Assembly: GCA_033398695.1 (NCBI GenBank)
Contig: CM065814.1
Location: 82,416,358-82,480,357, forward strand
Reading direction: 5' to 3'
Length of the DNA stretch: 64,000 nt
Source of the DNA: Orobanche coerulescens
Taxonomy: Eukaryota; Streptophyta; Magnoliopsida; Lamiales; Orobanchaceae
The position numbers and the translations under genes are program-made. Numbering within the stretch: position 1 is the first letter of the stretch; each line of letters starts with the position of its first letter. The notes beneath the pieces were generated by a model that worked only from the letters and a program-made list of their open reading frames with translations, did not search any database and was not told the DNA's origin. Shown piece by piece: positions 10,792 to 22,571 of the stretch.

Positions 10792-13380
10792 ATGGAAAGA
10801 GCTGGCAGAGGACGCGGGGGGAGAGTCCGCGGTGCTGGTCGAAACCCGAGAACTCGTGTGAATACGCGTGCGAACACGAGTAATAATGCTAATTCATCGA
10901 GCAGCGACGCCGTCACTCGTTCTCCTGGAAATGATCATTCACTGTCAGGGAGTCGTACATGGGACACAGCTCATTCAGGGGGTGTTCGGGTTGACCCACT
11001 CGCTTTTATGCATGGCATGATGGCCCAGATGACTAAAATGGCACGCCTCATGGAGAGGATGCAGAACTCAGCTACTCAAAATCAACAGGCTTCTCCGCCG
11101 CCACCTCAGGGGCAGGACAGGGGTGTAAGCAGTATTATTGGCGACATCTCTCGACAAAGACCACCTACCTTTGAGGGCTCGTCTGAGCCAGCGGATATTG
11201 TTCATTGGCTTGAGCATTTCGAGAAGTTATTTGCTATGGTGGATTGCCCCGAAGGGCATAAAGTTTCAGTTGCGGCTTACTATCTGGGTAAGAGCACTCA
11301 TTCATGGTGGCTATCGTTGAAGCCCACCGACGGATCTTGTACTTGGGATCAATAAAAGACTCTCATGATGGAGAGGTATTATCCGACCCCACTCAGAGAG
11401 TCCAAGTTATCAGAATTACTCACTCCCGACCTCTCAACGGACGATGATGTTCTCGCCATCGCCGAGAAATTTCAGGAGCTTCTTCGTTTCACCTCGTCTA
11501 TTATTCACTCCGAGGCAGACAAGATCAAGTACTTCAGCAAGAGGTTGAAGCCTCGTATATGGATGCAGTTGCTTAATCACAATTGTACCACTCTGGCCGA
11601 ATTCATCGAGAAAGCTCTTACTTATGAGCTTACTGTAAGGAGATTGCTAAGAATCAAACTCCATCATCTGGAAAGAAGTCAAAGAATCGAAATCAGCCTG
11701 AAGGCAGTTAGGCAACTTTCAAGAAGCCTCGAGCGGGCTCTACTTTCACTGAGCGACCTCCTATGGCGCCTGCACTCCGCGGAATCTCGCCACGAGCGCG
11801 CCGGCCATTACCTGTTTCAACTGTGGAGAATAGGGTCATTACAGCACGAAGTGTTTGAGGCAAACCGTCACGTGCAATAACTGTGGAATGGCGGGGCATA
11901 GGGCCCGTTTTTTCCGAAAGGACTCCAAACCTACTCCGGCGTCATCTCAGGCCCCAAAACAGTCAGCAGTTCCGATTCAGGCTACTCAATCCGCGTCGTT
12001 TAAGACGACGGGAGCTAACAAAGGCGAAGCCCACAGCTATCAGACGGGAGCATCCGGTTCCGGGGCTGGCAAGCCCCGAATTTATGAGATGAAGAGAGCT
12101 GATGATCTGGAAGCCCGAATGATCTCAGGTACACTCAAAATTTTATCTCAATCAGTGTGTACCCTTTTTGATACTGGTGCATCGCATTCATTCATTTCCG
12201 AGTCATGTTTGACTAGACTACGTCTGGGTAGTGCTCTTAGTTGTGAGCCTTATGTCATTGTTCTACCTGGTGGTAGAAGAATTATCTGGAATCATGAGAT
12301 TAAGGATTGTCCGATTCAGTTTCATGACCGTGATTGGTTAGCAAACCTAAACGTGGTATATTTACCGAGAGACGACGTCATCTTGGGTATTGATTGGATG
12401 CATCGTCATGATGCCACCATTAGTGTCCGTAAGCGTATGGTCACTATCATTTCAGACGATGGAGTCGAATGTGTTTTTCAGGGAGGTAATCCCAGCTGTT
12501 CCGGTAGGGTCATTAACTTGATGAAAGCAGTGAAACTACTCAATCATGGGTGTGTCGGTTATTGGTGCTATATGACCAAGACCGAGAAACCATCAGTAAT
12601 GTTGACAGATATTCCTGTACTAAGAGAATATGCCGATGTATTTCCAGACAAGTTACCTGGTTTGCCTCCACAGAGAGATGTGGAATTCACGATTAAGTTG
12701 GAGCCTGGTACGTCCCCAATATCAAAGGCACCGTACCGGATGGCCCCGATCGAGATGCAGGAGTTGAAGAATCAATTAGAAGATTTGACCAAGAAGGGTT
12801 ATATCCGGCCGAGTGCATCCCCGTGGGGAGCACCTGTGTTGTTTGTCAAGAAGATAGATGGTTCGTTTCGATTGTGTATCAATTACCGGGAATTGAACCG
12901 GGTGACGATCAAGAATAAATATCCTCTACCCCGTATTGATGATCTCTTAGATCAACTTCAGGGAGCTTCAGTATTTTACAAGATCGATTTAAGATCTGGT
13001 TATCATCAGTTGTGAATTCGAGAGTCGGATATCGCTAGGACGGCGTTTCGAACACGCTATGGTCATTATGAGTTTGTGGTAATGCCGTTTGGGTTAACTA
13101 ATGCACCTACGGTATTCATAGAATTAATGAATCGGGGTTTCATCGAATATTTGGATCAGTTCGTGGTAGTATTTATTGATGACATTCTAATTTATTCTCG
13201 TGACCGGTAGGAGCACGAGTTTCACCTTCATCAGGTGCTCGACGTGTTGAGATGAGAGCAACTTTATGGAATGTTTTCCAAATGTGAGTTCTGGATGTCC
13301 GAAGTGACATTTCTCGGACATGTAATTTCATCTGATGGAGTTCGTGTCGACCCTCAGAAGACGGAGGCGATCCGAGAATA
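10792..13380 (+). pseudogene. gag-protease-reverse transcriptase, forward copy 2 (broken)
   Basis: Sister of 734-3320. Gag begins MERAGRGRGGRVRGAG and is open to TAA at 11353, the same Phe-to-stop change as at 1295. Frame is lost near 11630 (one base missing) and the stretch 11765-11810 is scrambled relative to copy 1. From 11855 another frame runs through the second zinc knuckle (last Cys changed to Phe: RARFF), protease [12 protein letters not shown], and RT with [12 protein letters not shown] and intact motif [12 protein letters not shown], stopping at TGA 13013. The FIDD motif is still readable near 13172-13183, followed by TAG at 13207 and TGA at 13252. It breaks at 13380, the same base as copy 1, and joins reverse LTR sequence. 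Confidence 0.92.
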
Positions 13381-14195
13381 GGAAACCACAATTCACGGTT
13401 ACGACAACCATAATCGGAAATCCCCAAAATAACCAAAGTCAACATCAAGGGTTCTTGATTAATTCTCCAAATATTCATCAAATCCGAAAAACACATCAAT
13501 AAATCCATAGGAATACATGTATCCAAGGTAGATAATCCATATCTAACATATTCTAACATAATAGCAAGCTTACACGAAGAGATCGGAAGAAAAATACTCA
13601 AAATCCGAAATTCTAGATCCAACAACTAATTACCTTGATTTGATGTGTTGGAGAGGATGAAATGATGATTAATCCAAATGATAAGCTTGAATATGATGAT
13701 AGATGGATTCAGCTCGAAGAAATCTCTCCAAAACGTCCGAAATCGCCCAAAATCGTCGAAGGAATGAAGTGAAATGAAAAAATGACGAATCTGGACTGCA
13801 CTGTCCAATATATACTGGTCCCAGCTTAGCGCACGCTATGACCTGATATGTAGCGTGCGCTAACGGGTTAACCAGACATTCTAGTGAGCTCTGACTGCCT
13901 CGTTAGCGTACGCTACGAACTTGGTAGCGTGCGCTAACGTCTTCCCGATAGCGTGCGTTAACCCAAAAAGTTAGCGTGTACTAACTGATATCTGATGCCT
14001 AGTGACTGAATTCCAGAACCTCCTGTTCTCTGATCTACTCGCGATAGCGTATGCTACACCCAAAACTCAGCATGCGCTACTAAACCATTAGTGTACGCTA
14101 ATATCCACTCATAGCGTACGCTATGAATTATTCTAAATCAGTCCAGTACCCACTGGACTCTGCCTGATCGACCTTAGCGCGTGCTACACTGCTAG
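13381..14195 (-). repeat. Reverse LTR fragment fused to truncated RT (unit 2)
   Basis: Same fragment and same two junctions as 3321-4105. TATA box at about 13805-13816 (minus strand), palindromes of the TAGCGTGCGCTA group at 13825-14190, end at CACTGCTAG against the mini-LTR. The promoter faces left into the forward gag-RT copy. Confidence 0.82.
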
Positions 14196-14307
14196 TGTAA
14201 TACCCGGTTGTAATTCATTCATTATCATTCAGTAATTATCAGTCAGTAATTGTCACTCAGTTGGGGGTCCACGGCACTGTAATATCCGCCTAGTTTGGGG
14301 TGTTACA
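14196..14307 (+). repeat. 112-bp mini-LTR (unit 2)
   Basis: TGTAATACCCGG start joined at CACTCAG/TTGGGGG to the end ...GGGGTGTTACA. Same internal deletion as 4106-4217. Confidence 0.85.
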
Positions 14308-14567
14308 TAGTTGTTATCATAGAGTGGTTTTGAATACTACCTTCCAAGTCATGTCTCATTTGAAATCATCGTTCATCAGACTAGTATCATTGGACTTTCG
14401 CGTCACGTGTGACCTGTGCAAGAGCCGAGTCCCTCAGACCAAAGAACAGTAAGATTTCTGACGCCATGGTATAATTTCTGGCAATAAGAATCACTCATTC
14501 ATCATTCAACAGTCAACAATCCTCAATAATCATTTTCATTTTTGATCATGTCGATAATTCATTCATT
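14308..14567 (+). other. Forward leader remnant (unit 2)
   Basis: Primer-site remnant and partial leader in forward orientation, flipping to reverse RT at about 14568, as at 4477. Confidence 0.72.
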
Positions 14568-16838
14568 ATAATGACCATAGCGTGTTCGAAACGCCGTCCT
14601 TGCTATATCCGACTCTTGAATTCGCAACTGATGATATCCAGATCTTAAGTCGATCTTGGAAAATACTAAAGCTCCCTGAATTTGATCTAAAAGATCATCA
14701 ATACGGGGTACAAGATATTTATTCTTGATCATCACTCTGTTCAAATCCCGATAATCAATACACAAACGAAATGAACCGTCCTTCTTCTTGACAAATAACA
14801 CTGGTGTTCCCCACGGGGACGCAATCGGTCGGATATAACCTTTCTCACTCAAATCCTCCAATTAATTCTTCAATTCCTGCATTTTGATCGGGGCCATCCG
14901 ATACGGTGCCTTCGATATTGGAGACGTACCAGGATCCAACTCAATCGTGAATTCCACATCTCTCTGTGGAGGCAAACCAGGTAACTCGTCTGGAAATACA
15001 TCTGCATATTCTCTCACTATCGGAATATCCGCCAACATTATTGATTATTTCTCAGTCTTGGTCATATAGCACCAATAACCAACACACCCCTGACTAAGTA
15101 ATTTCACCGCTTTCCTCAAGTTGATGACTCTCCCGGAACAACTGGGATTACCACCCTGAAATACACATTCGACCCCATCGTCTTAAATGATAGTGACCAT
15201 ATGCTTACAGACACTAATGATGGCATCCTGACGATCCATCCAATCAATACCCAAGATGACATCGTCTCTCGGTAAATCTACCACAATTAGGTATGCTAAC
15301 CAATCACAACCATGAAGCTGAATCATAGAATCCTTAATCTCACGATCTCCGATAATTCTTCTACCATCAGGTAGACCAATGACATAAGGCTCACAACTAG
15401 TAGCACTACCCAGACGTAGTCTACTCAAACATGACTCGGAAATGAATTAATGTGATGCACCAGTATCAAAAAGGGTACACACATGCTGATATAGAATTTC
15501 AAGTGTACCTGAGATCATCCGATCCTCCGGATCGTTGGTCCTCTTCATCTCATAAATTCGGGGCTTGCTAGTCCCCGCACTGGACATTGATGTCTGATGA
15601 CTATGGGCTCCGCCTTTGTTTGCTCCTGTCATCTTAAATGACGCGAACTGAGTGGCCTGATTATGAACAACTTATTGCTTCAGGGCCTGAGATGACGCCG
15701 GAGTAGGTTTGGAGTCCCTTCGGCAAAAACGGGCCTTATGCCCAGCGATCCCACAGTTATTGCACGTGATAGTCTGCCTCAGACACTTGGTGCTGAAATG
15801 ACCAAGTTCTCCACAGTTGAAACAAGTGATGGCAGAACTGGCCGCTCGGGACTGAGATTCCGCGGGTCTAGGTGCCATAGGAGGTCGCTCAGAAAAAGTA
15901 GAGCCCGCACGAGGCTTCTTGAAAGTTGCCTGACTGCCTTCAGACTGATTATGATTCTTTGACTTCTTGCTAGCAGATAAAGGTTGTTGCTTAGCAATCT
16001 CCTTAGCAGTAAGCTCATAAGTAAGAGCTTTCTCGATGAACTTGGCCAGAGTGGTGCAATTGTGATTAAGCAACTGCATCCGCATACGAGGTTTCAACCT
16101 CTTGCTGAAATACTTGATCTTGTCCGCCTCTGAGTGAATAATAGATGAGGCGAAAGAAAGTAGCTCCTGAAATTTCTCGGCGATGGCGAGAACATCATCT
16201 TCCGCCGAGGGGTTGGGAGTGAGTAATTATGATAACTTGGCCTCTCTGAGTGGGTCCGGATAATACCTCTCTATCATGAGAGTCTTAAATTGATCACACG
16301 TACAAGATCCGTCGGTGGGCTTCAACGATAACCACCATGAATGAGCGCTATTACCCAGATAGTAAGCCGCAACTGAAACTTTGTATCCTTCGGGACTCTC
16401 CACCATAGAGAACAACTTCTCGAAATGCTCAAGCCAGTGAACAATATCCGCCGGTTCAGATGAGCCCTCAAAAGTAGGTGGTCTCTGGCAATAGATGTCG
16501 CCAATGATACTGCTCACGCCCCTCTCCTGCCCCTGAGGTGGCAGCTGATTTTAAGCGATTGAGTTCTGCATCATCTCCATGAGGCGTGCCATCTGAGTCA
16601 TCTGGTCCATCATGCCCTGCATAAAAACGAGTGGATCAACCTGAACACCTTCTAATTGAGATGTGTCCCGGGTACGACTCCCTGATAGTGAATGATCATT
16701 TCCGGGTTAATGAGTGGCAGCGTCGCTGCTCGATGAATTAGCATTATTCATCGCATTCCTGCGTGTATTCACACGAGCTCCCGGGTTTCGGCCCGCACTG
16801 CGGCCTATTCCCCCGCATCCTCTACCTGCTCTCTCCAT
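14568..16838 (-). pseudogene. gag-protease-RT, reverse copy 2 (most complete gag)
   Basis: Minus-strand gag-pol with the ATG at 16838-16836. It keeps the region deleted in reverse copy 1: [20 protein letters not shown] and both zinc knuckles (CFNCGELGHFSTKC, CNNCGIAGHKARFC; about 15745-15850). Protease LFDTGASH is followed by a stop instead of Ser; RT includes [15 protein letters not shown] and [14 protein letters not shown] and stops at RTRYGHY. Several in-frame stops are present: in the gag start (THxPGNDH, SIAxNQ), after REAKLS, after SSQALKQ (about 15672), and in the protease-RT linker. No RNase H or integrase is attached. It is inverted relative to 10792-13070. Confidence 0.9.
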
Positions 16839-17338
16839 ACTGAAGTAGGAAAGTCACTTGATAGTTATAGATCTCGCATGAATATTGCATCATGATTACG
16901 TCATGAAATGATGAAAATGAGCATACACGCTCTAACACAGTGATTACATGAATGATTAACTGAGGTGACATGATTATCTGATGAAATTCTTGAAATGATT
17001 ATCTTGAACAAGTTAACAAGATTAATGATACGATCCTCAAGACCAACAACTAAACAGTGAAATGAACTGAGTGTTTAATGAGTTAACATGATCGACATGA
17101 TCAAAAATGAAAATGATGATTGAGGATTGTTGACTGTTGAATGATGAATGAGTGATTCTTATTGCCAGAAATTATACCATGGCGTCAGAAATCTTACTGT
17201 TCTTTGGTCTGAGGGACTCGGCTCTTGCACAGGTCACACGTGACGCGAAAGTCCAATGATACTAGTCTGATGAACGATGATTTCAAATGAGACATGACTT
17301 GGAAGGTAGTATTCAAAACCACTCTATGATAACAACTC
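16839..17338 (-). other. Reverse leader and primer-site remnant, unit 2
   Basis: Reverse complement of the gypsy leader, from the gag start to the LTR end at 17339. No open frame of note. Confidence 0.72.
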
Positions 17339-18958
17339 TGTAACACCCCAAACTAGCCGGATATTACAGTGCCGTGGACCCCCAACTAGTATGAATGAAC
17401 AACAACGAAAGGAATGAGTATCCTTTTAACCGAGTAAGAATTAACTTACTCAACACGAGTGAAGAATGCCTTCCTCGAACAACGTCCTAAAAGAGATGTC
17501 GGTCGCTCGAACAACCTTGAATAACATAATTACCAATAAACGCTCAATATATGTACCAAGCACGAATCATGGCCAACTCAAAGGTCGACACAACAATATC
17601 CAAACTCATTAAGTCATTCAAACAAACACTTAGCGAACATCATCCTTTGATTATAACCAATCCCAAATATATCGAAACCAAACTCCAAAATGAGTAGTTC
17701 AATCCAACAAAACACCTTAAATGATATCAATAATCCAACAGGAAACCACAATTCAGAGTTACGACAACCATAATCGGAAATCCCCAAAATAACCAAAGTC
17801 AACATCAAGGGTTTTTGATTAATTCTCCAAATATTCATCAAATCCGAAAAACACATCAATAAATCCATAGGAACACATGTATCCAAGGTAGATAATCCAT
17901 ATCTAACATATTCCAACATAATAGCAAGCATACACGAAGAGATCAGAAAGAAAATACTCGAAATCCGAAATTCTAGATCCAACAAATCATTATCTTGATT
18001 TGATGTGTTGGAGAGGATGAAATGATGATTAATCCGAATGATGAGCTTGAATATGATGATAGGTGGATTCAGCTTGAAGAAATCTCTCCAAAATGTCCGA
18101 AATCGCCCAAAATCGTCGAATGAATGAAGTGAAATGAAAAAATTACGAATCTGGACTGCACTGTCCAATATATACTGGTCCCAGCTTAGCGCACGCTATG
18201 ACCTGATATGTAGCGTGCGCTAACGGGTTAACTGGAAAGTCCAGTGAGCTATGACTGCCTCGTTAGCGTATGCTACGAACTTGGTAGCATGCGCTAACGT
18301 CTTCCCAATAGCGTGCGTTAACCCAAAAAGTTAGCGTGCACTAATTGATATCTGATGGCCAGTGACTGAAGTCCAGAACCTCCTGTTCTCTGATCTACTC
18401 GCGGTAGCGTACGCTACACCCAAAACTCAGCATGCACTACTACACCATTAGCATACGCTAATATCCACTCATAGCGTACGCTATGAATTATTCCAAATCA
18501 GTCCAGTACCCACTGGACTCTGCCTGATCGACCTTAGTGCGCTCTACACTGCTAGCCTAGCGGGCGCTACTTACTATTCGTAGTGTGCGCTACTGCAACT
18601 CAACTGTAGTCCATTGCCTTCTGGACTGTCTGCCTGAACCACGCTAGCATGCGCTAATGCTGAGAAATAGCATGCGCTACCCGTACTCATTTAGCGCGTG
18701 CTAGAGAGGGTACGTAGTGTGCGCTACTCCTCACACACAACCCATTACGATAATGACAATGATGATAAACACGGCTCGATCCTCCAACCAGGTAGAAAGA
18801 CGAATAATAACTGATACACGGTACAAATTACTCTGAACGGTGAATACAATGATTGAATATGAATGATGAATGATTATTAATGAGGGAAAATTACTGAGTG
18901 ACAATTACTGAATGATAATTACTGAATGATAATGACTGAATTACAACTGGGTATTACA
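17339..18958 (-). repeat. Complete reverse LTR, TAGCGTGCGCTA type (1,620 bp)
   Basis: Minus strand: begins TGTAATACCCAGTTGTAATT (end at 18958) and ends TAGTTTGGGGTGTTACA (17339). Palindromes TAGCGTGCGCTA and relatives at 18186-18730, TATA box about 18167-18175, donor-like AATCAAGATAAT (minus strand) near 17995. Both tips resemble the forward LTRs, but the U3 core is different. The GCTAG at 18551-18555 is the empty form of the site that carries a forward LTR at 4106, 7913 and 14196. The LTR abuts a forward gag-pol sequence at 18959 (CTCAGGCCCC). Confidence 0.88.
18186..18730 (-). promoter_or_regulatory. Palindrome array TAGCGTGCGCTA in reverse LTR U3
   Basis: More than a dozen exact or near copies of TAGCGTGCGCTA / TAGCGTACGCTA, with transitions at CpG (TAGCATGCGCTA). 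They lie upstream of the TATA box in the direction of transcription (leftward). Sister arrays: 3745-4100, 7553-7905, 13825-14190. Confidence 0.75.
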
Positions 18959-21900
18959 CTCAGGCCCCGAAGCAGTCAGCTGTTCATAACCAGGACACTC
19001 AGTATGCGTCGTTTAAGATGACAGCAGCAAACAAAGGCGGAGCGCATAGTCATCAGACAGGAACGTCCGATGCGGGGACTAGCAAGCCCCGAATTCACGA
19101 GATGAAAAGGAGCGACGATCTGAAAGCCCGGATAATCTCAGGTACACTCGAAATTCTATCTCAACCTGTGTGTACCCTTTTGATGCTGGTGCATCGCATT
19201 CATTCATTTCCGAGTCATGTTTGAGTAGACTATGTCTGGGTAGTGCTACTAGTTGTGAGTCTTATGTCATTGGTCTACCAGATGGTAGAAGAATTATTGG
19301 AGATCATGAGATTAAGGATTATCCGATTCAACTTCATGTCCGTGATTGGTTAGCAGACCTAATCGTGGTGGATTTACCTAGAGACGACGTTATTCTGGGT
19401 ATCGATTGGATGGATCGTCATGATTCCATCCTTATTGTCCATAAACGTATGGTCACTATCAATTTAGAAGATGTAGTCGAATGTGTTTTTTAGGGAGGTA
19501 ATCCCAGCTGTGCCGGTAGAGTTATTAATATGATGAAAGCAGTGAAATTACTCAGTCAGGGGTGTGTTGGTTATTGGTTCTATATGACCAAGACCGAGAA
19601 ATCATCAATAATGTTGGCGGATATTCTGGTAGTGAGAGAATATGCCGACGTATTTCTAGACGAGTTACCTGGTTTGCCTCTACAGAGAGATGTGAAATTC
19701 ACGATTGAGTTGGAGCCTGGTACGTCTCCAATATCGAAGGCACCGTATCGGATAGCCCCGACCGAAATGCAGGAACTGAAGAATTAATTGGAGGATTTGA
19801 CCGAGAAAGGTTATATCCGACCGAGTGCGTCCCCGTGGGGAGCACCAATGTTATATGTCAAGAAGAAGGATGGTTCATTTCGTTTGTGTATTGTTTATCG
19901 GGAGTTGAACAGGGTGAAGATCAAGAATAAATATCCTCTACCCCGTATTGATGATCTTTAGATCAACTTCAGGGAGCTTCAGTATTTTCCAAGATCGATT
20001 TAAGATCTGGATATCATCAGTTGCGAACCCGAGAGTCGAATATCGCAAGGACGGCGTTTTGAACACGCTATAATCATTATGAGTTTGTGGTAATGCCGTT
20101 TGGGTTAACTAATGCACCTGCAGTGTTCATGGAGTTAATGAATCGGGTTTTCATCGACTATTTGGATCAGTTTGTGGTTGTCTTCATTGATGACATTTTG
20201 ATTTATTCTCGTGACCGATAGGAGCACGAGGCTCACCTTCATCAGGTTCTCGATGTGTTGAGACGAGAGCAACTCTATGGAAAGTTTTCAAAGTGTGAGT
20301 CCTGGATGTCCGAGGTAACATTTCTTGGACATGTAAATTTCATAAGACGGTGTACGTGTCGACCCTCAGAAGATGGAGGTGATCCGAGATTGGCAACCTC
20401 CGAAGAATGTTAAGGAAATCCGAAACTTTCTCGGGTTAGCAGGCTATTACCGGCGATTTGTGGAAGGATTTTCTAAAATCTCTCAACCAATGACGAACCT
20501 TTTGCGAAAGGATAAGAAATACACGTGGTCCGACGCGTGTTAGCAGAGTTTTGACGAACTCAAGAGCCGTTTAATTTCAGCACCTGTCCTTTCCTTACCG
20601 CAAGGGATGGGCAAGGGACGGAAGGATTCGTGGTTTATAGTGATGCGTCCGGACACAGTCTCAGATGTGTACTAATGCAGAACGGGAAGGTTATTGCCTA
20701 TGCTTCACGGCAACTGAGACCTTACGAGGTCAACTATCCGACCCATGACCTAGATCTAGCGGCCGTGGTATTCACGTTGAAGATTTGGCGTCATTATCTT
20801 TATGGCATCACCTGTCAGATTTTCACCGACCATAAGAGTTTGAAGTATATATTTACTCAGAAGGAGTTAAATATGTGACAGAGGCGGTGGTTGGAACTAA
20901 TCAAAGATTATGATATTGAGATCCTGTACCACCCGGGAAAGGCGAACGTGGTCTCCAATGCCTTGAGTCGTAAGTCCGTTCAGGAGCAAATGCTATCTCG
21001 TTTAACAGTTCAGAAGGAACTTCAGCAGGAATTTCTGAGACCCGAGATCGAGGTCTGGTTACAGCGAGTGCAAGGGCAACTTTGCATGTTAGAGATTTCA
21101 TCGCTACTTGAGGAGGCAATTAGAGTGAATCAGGGTTCAGACCCATTTTTGTCGCGCATCCGAGTGGATGTGGCTCAGGGGAAAGGCCCTAGATTTGTGG
21201 CCCACGAGGATGGACTTTTGCGATTTAAGAATCCGTTATGCATACCGGCAGATGACAAGTTGAAAAAATCGATTTTGAGAGAAGCTCATGCTTCCCCTTA
21301 TTCCATTCATCCGGGGTCTAGCAAAATGTACAAGGACTTGAAACAAAATTATTGGTGGAGTAATATGAAGCGAGAAGTCACAGAATTTGTTTCGAGATGT
21401 TTAACCTATCAGCAAGACAAGATAGAACATCAGCGACCGACGGGTATGCTGAAACCTCTGCCTATTCCAGAGTGGAAGTGGGAAGATATTTCTATGGACT
21501 TCATCACGAGTTTGCCGATGAGTCGTCGTGGCATGAATACAATTTGGGTAGTTGTGGACCGCTTAACTAAGTCATCTCATTTCCTTGAGATTAAGGATAC
21601 GTGGGGTCCCAAGAGACTTACCCAGTTATTCATCAAAGATATAGTCAGATTGCATGGTACTCCTAAGAGTATCGTTTCTGGTCGTGACGGGCGATTCGTG
21701 TCACATTTTTCGAAATCAGTTCATCGTGTCATGGGAACTCAGCTTAATTTCAGCACAGCTTTTCATCCTCTGTCCGACGGACAATAATAGAGGACTATTC
21801 AGACATTGTAGGACATGTTTAGGCCATGCATCCTCGATTGGAAAGACCATTGGGAAGCCCAACTACTGTTGATTGAGTTCATGTACAATAACAGTTGGCA

Positions 21901-22537
21901 TGCTTCGATTAAGATGGCACCTTACAAGGCCTTGTACGGTCGTCGTTGTCGATCTCCTTTGTGTTGGGATGACTTATCAGAATCAATCGGCACCGAGTCC
22001 GATATGCTTATAGCCGCCCGCGAGAAGGTAGCTTTGATCAGGAGTCGTTTGTTGACTGCTCAGAGTCGACAGAAATCATATGGAGATAATCGTCGTCGAC
22101 CATTAGAGTTCAAGGCAGGTGACCACGTTTTGGTCAAGGTATCCCCGAGTCGAGGTATCTTCTATTTCGGGAAGCGAGGAAAGTTGAGTCCGAGATTCAT
22201 CAGATCGTTTGAGATTTTGGATTGAGTAGGCAGTCTGGCTTATCGATTGGCTTTACCTCCGGTGTTGAGCCGAATTCATAATGTGTTTCCCGTCTCTTAG
22301 TTGCGAAAGTATGTTGCCGACCCGAGTCACATACTTCAGTTCGACGAAATCGAGATCACGGATGATCATTCATATGAGGAGCGTCCTATACGAGTTTTAG
22401 AGCGGCGAATCAAGCAGTTGAGAAACAAGACGATTCCTTTGGTCAAGATTCAGTGGTCTAGACACGGAGTCGAATAGGCTACTTGGGAAACCGAGGATAA
22501 TATGTGGGAGTGTTATCCCGAGTTGTTTGACCCTTAG
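18959..22537 (+). pseudogene. Forward pol: protease, RT, RNase H, integrase, chromodomain
   Basis: The only pol here with its 3' half. Protease: [12 protein letters not shown] after a one-base loss near 19180. [29 protein letters not shown] near 20180. RNase H: YSDASGHS (20636), [13 protein letters not shown]. Integrase: His-His part of the zinc site (REAHASPYSIHPG), but CxxC reads CLTYQ so the second Cys is lost; core Asp in SMDFITSLP (21497) and in SGRDGRF (about 21686); the position of the catalytic Glu is the stop TAG at 21788, directly after TAA at 21785. The chromodomain reads VLERRIKQLRNKTIPLVKIQ (from about 22390), then WSRHGVE, stop, ATWETEDN. Further stops at 19491, 19785, 20218, 20876, 22223 and near 22300; frame shifts near 19180 and 19959. 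The terminal stop is at 22535. Frame is stable from 20630 onward. Confidence 0.93.
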
Positions 22538-22540
22538 TTT

Positions 22541-22571
22541 CGAGGACGAAACTCCTTTTATAGGGGTAGTA
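22541..22571 (+). other. Polypurine-tract region before 3' LTR
   Basis: After the pol stop come CGAGGACGAAACTCC and TATAGGGGTAGTA, immediately followed by the LTR start TGTAATACC at 22572. The equivalent in the array family is AAGGAGGGTAGAA before TGTAATATCC. This is the expected plus-strand primer position. Confidence 0.7.

Noticed and set aside
20901..21119. Reverse frame inside the integrase region
   Set aside because: Shadow of the forward pol frame, which has clear RNase H and integrase motifs.
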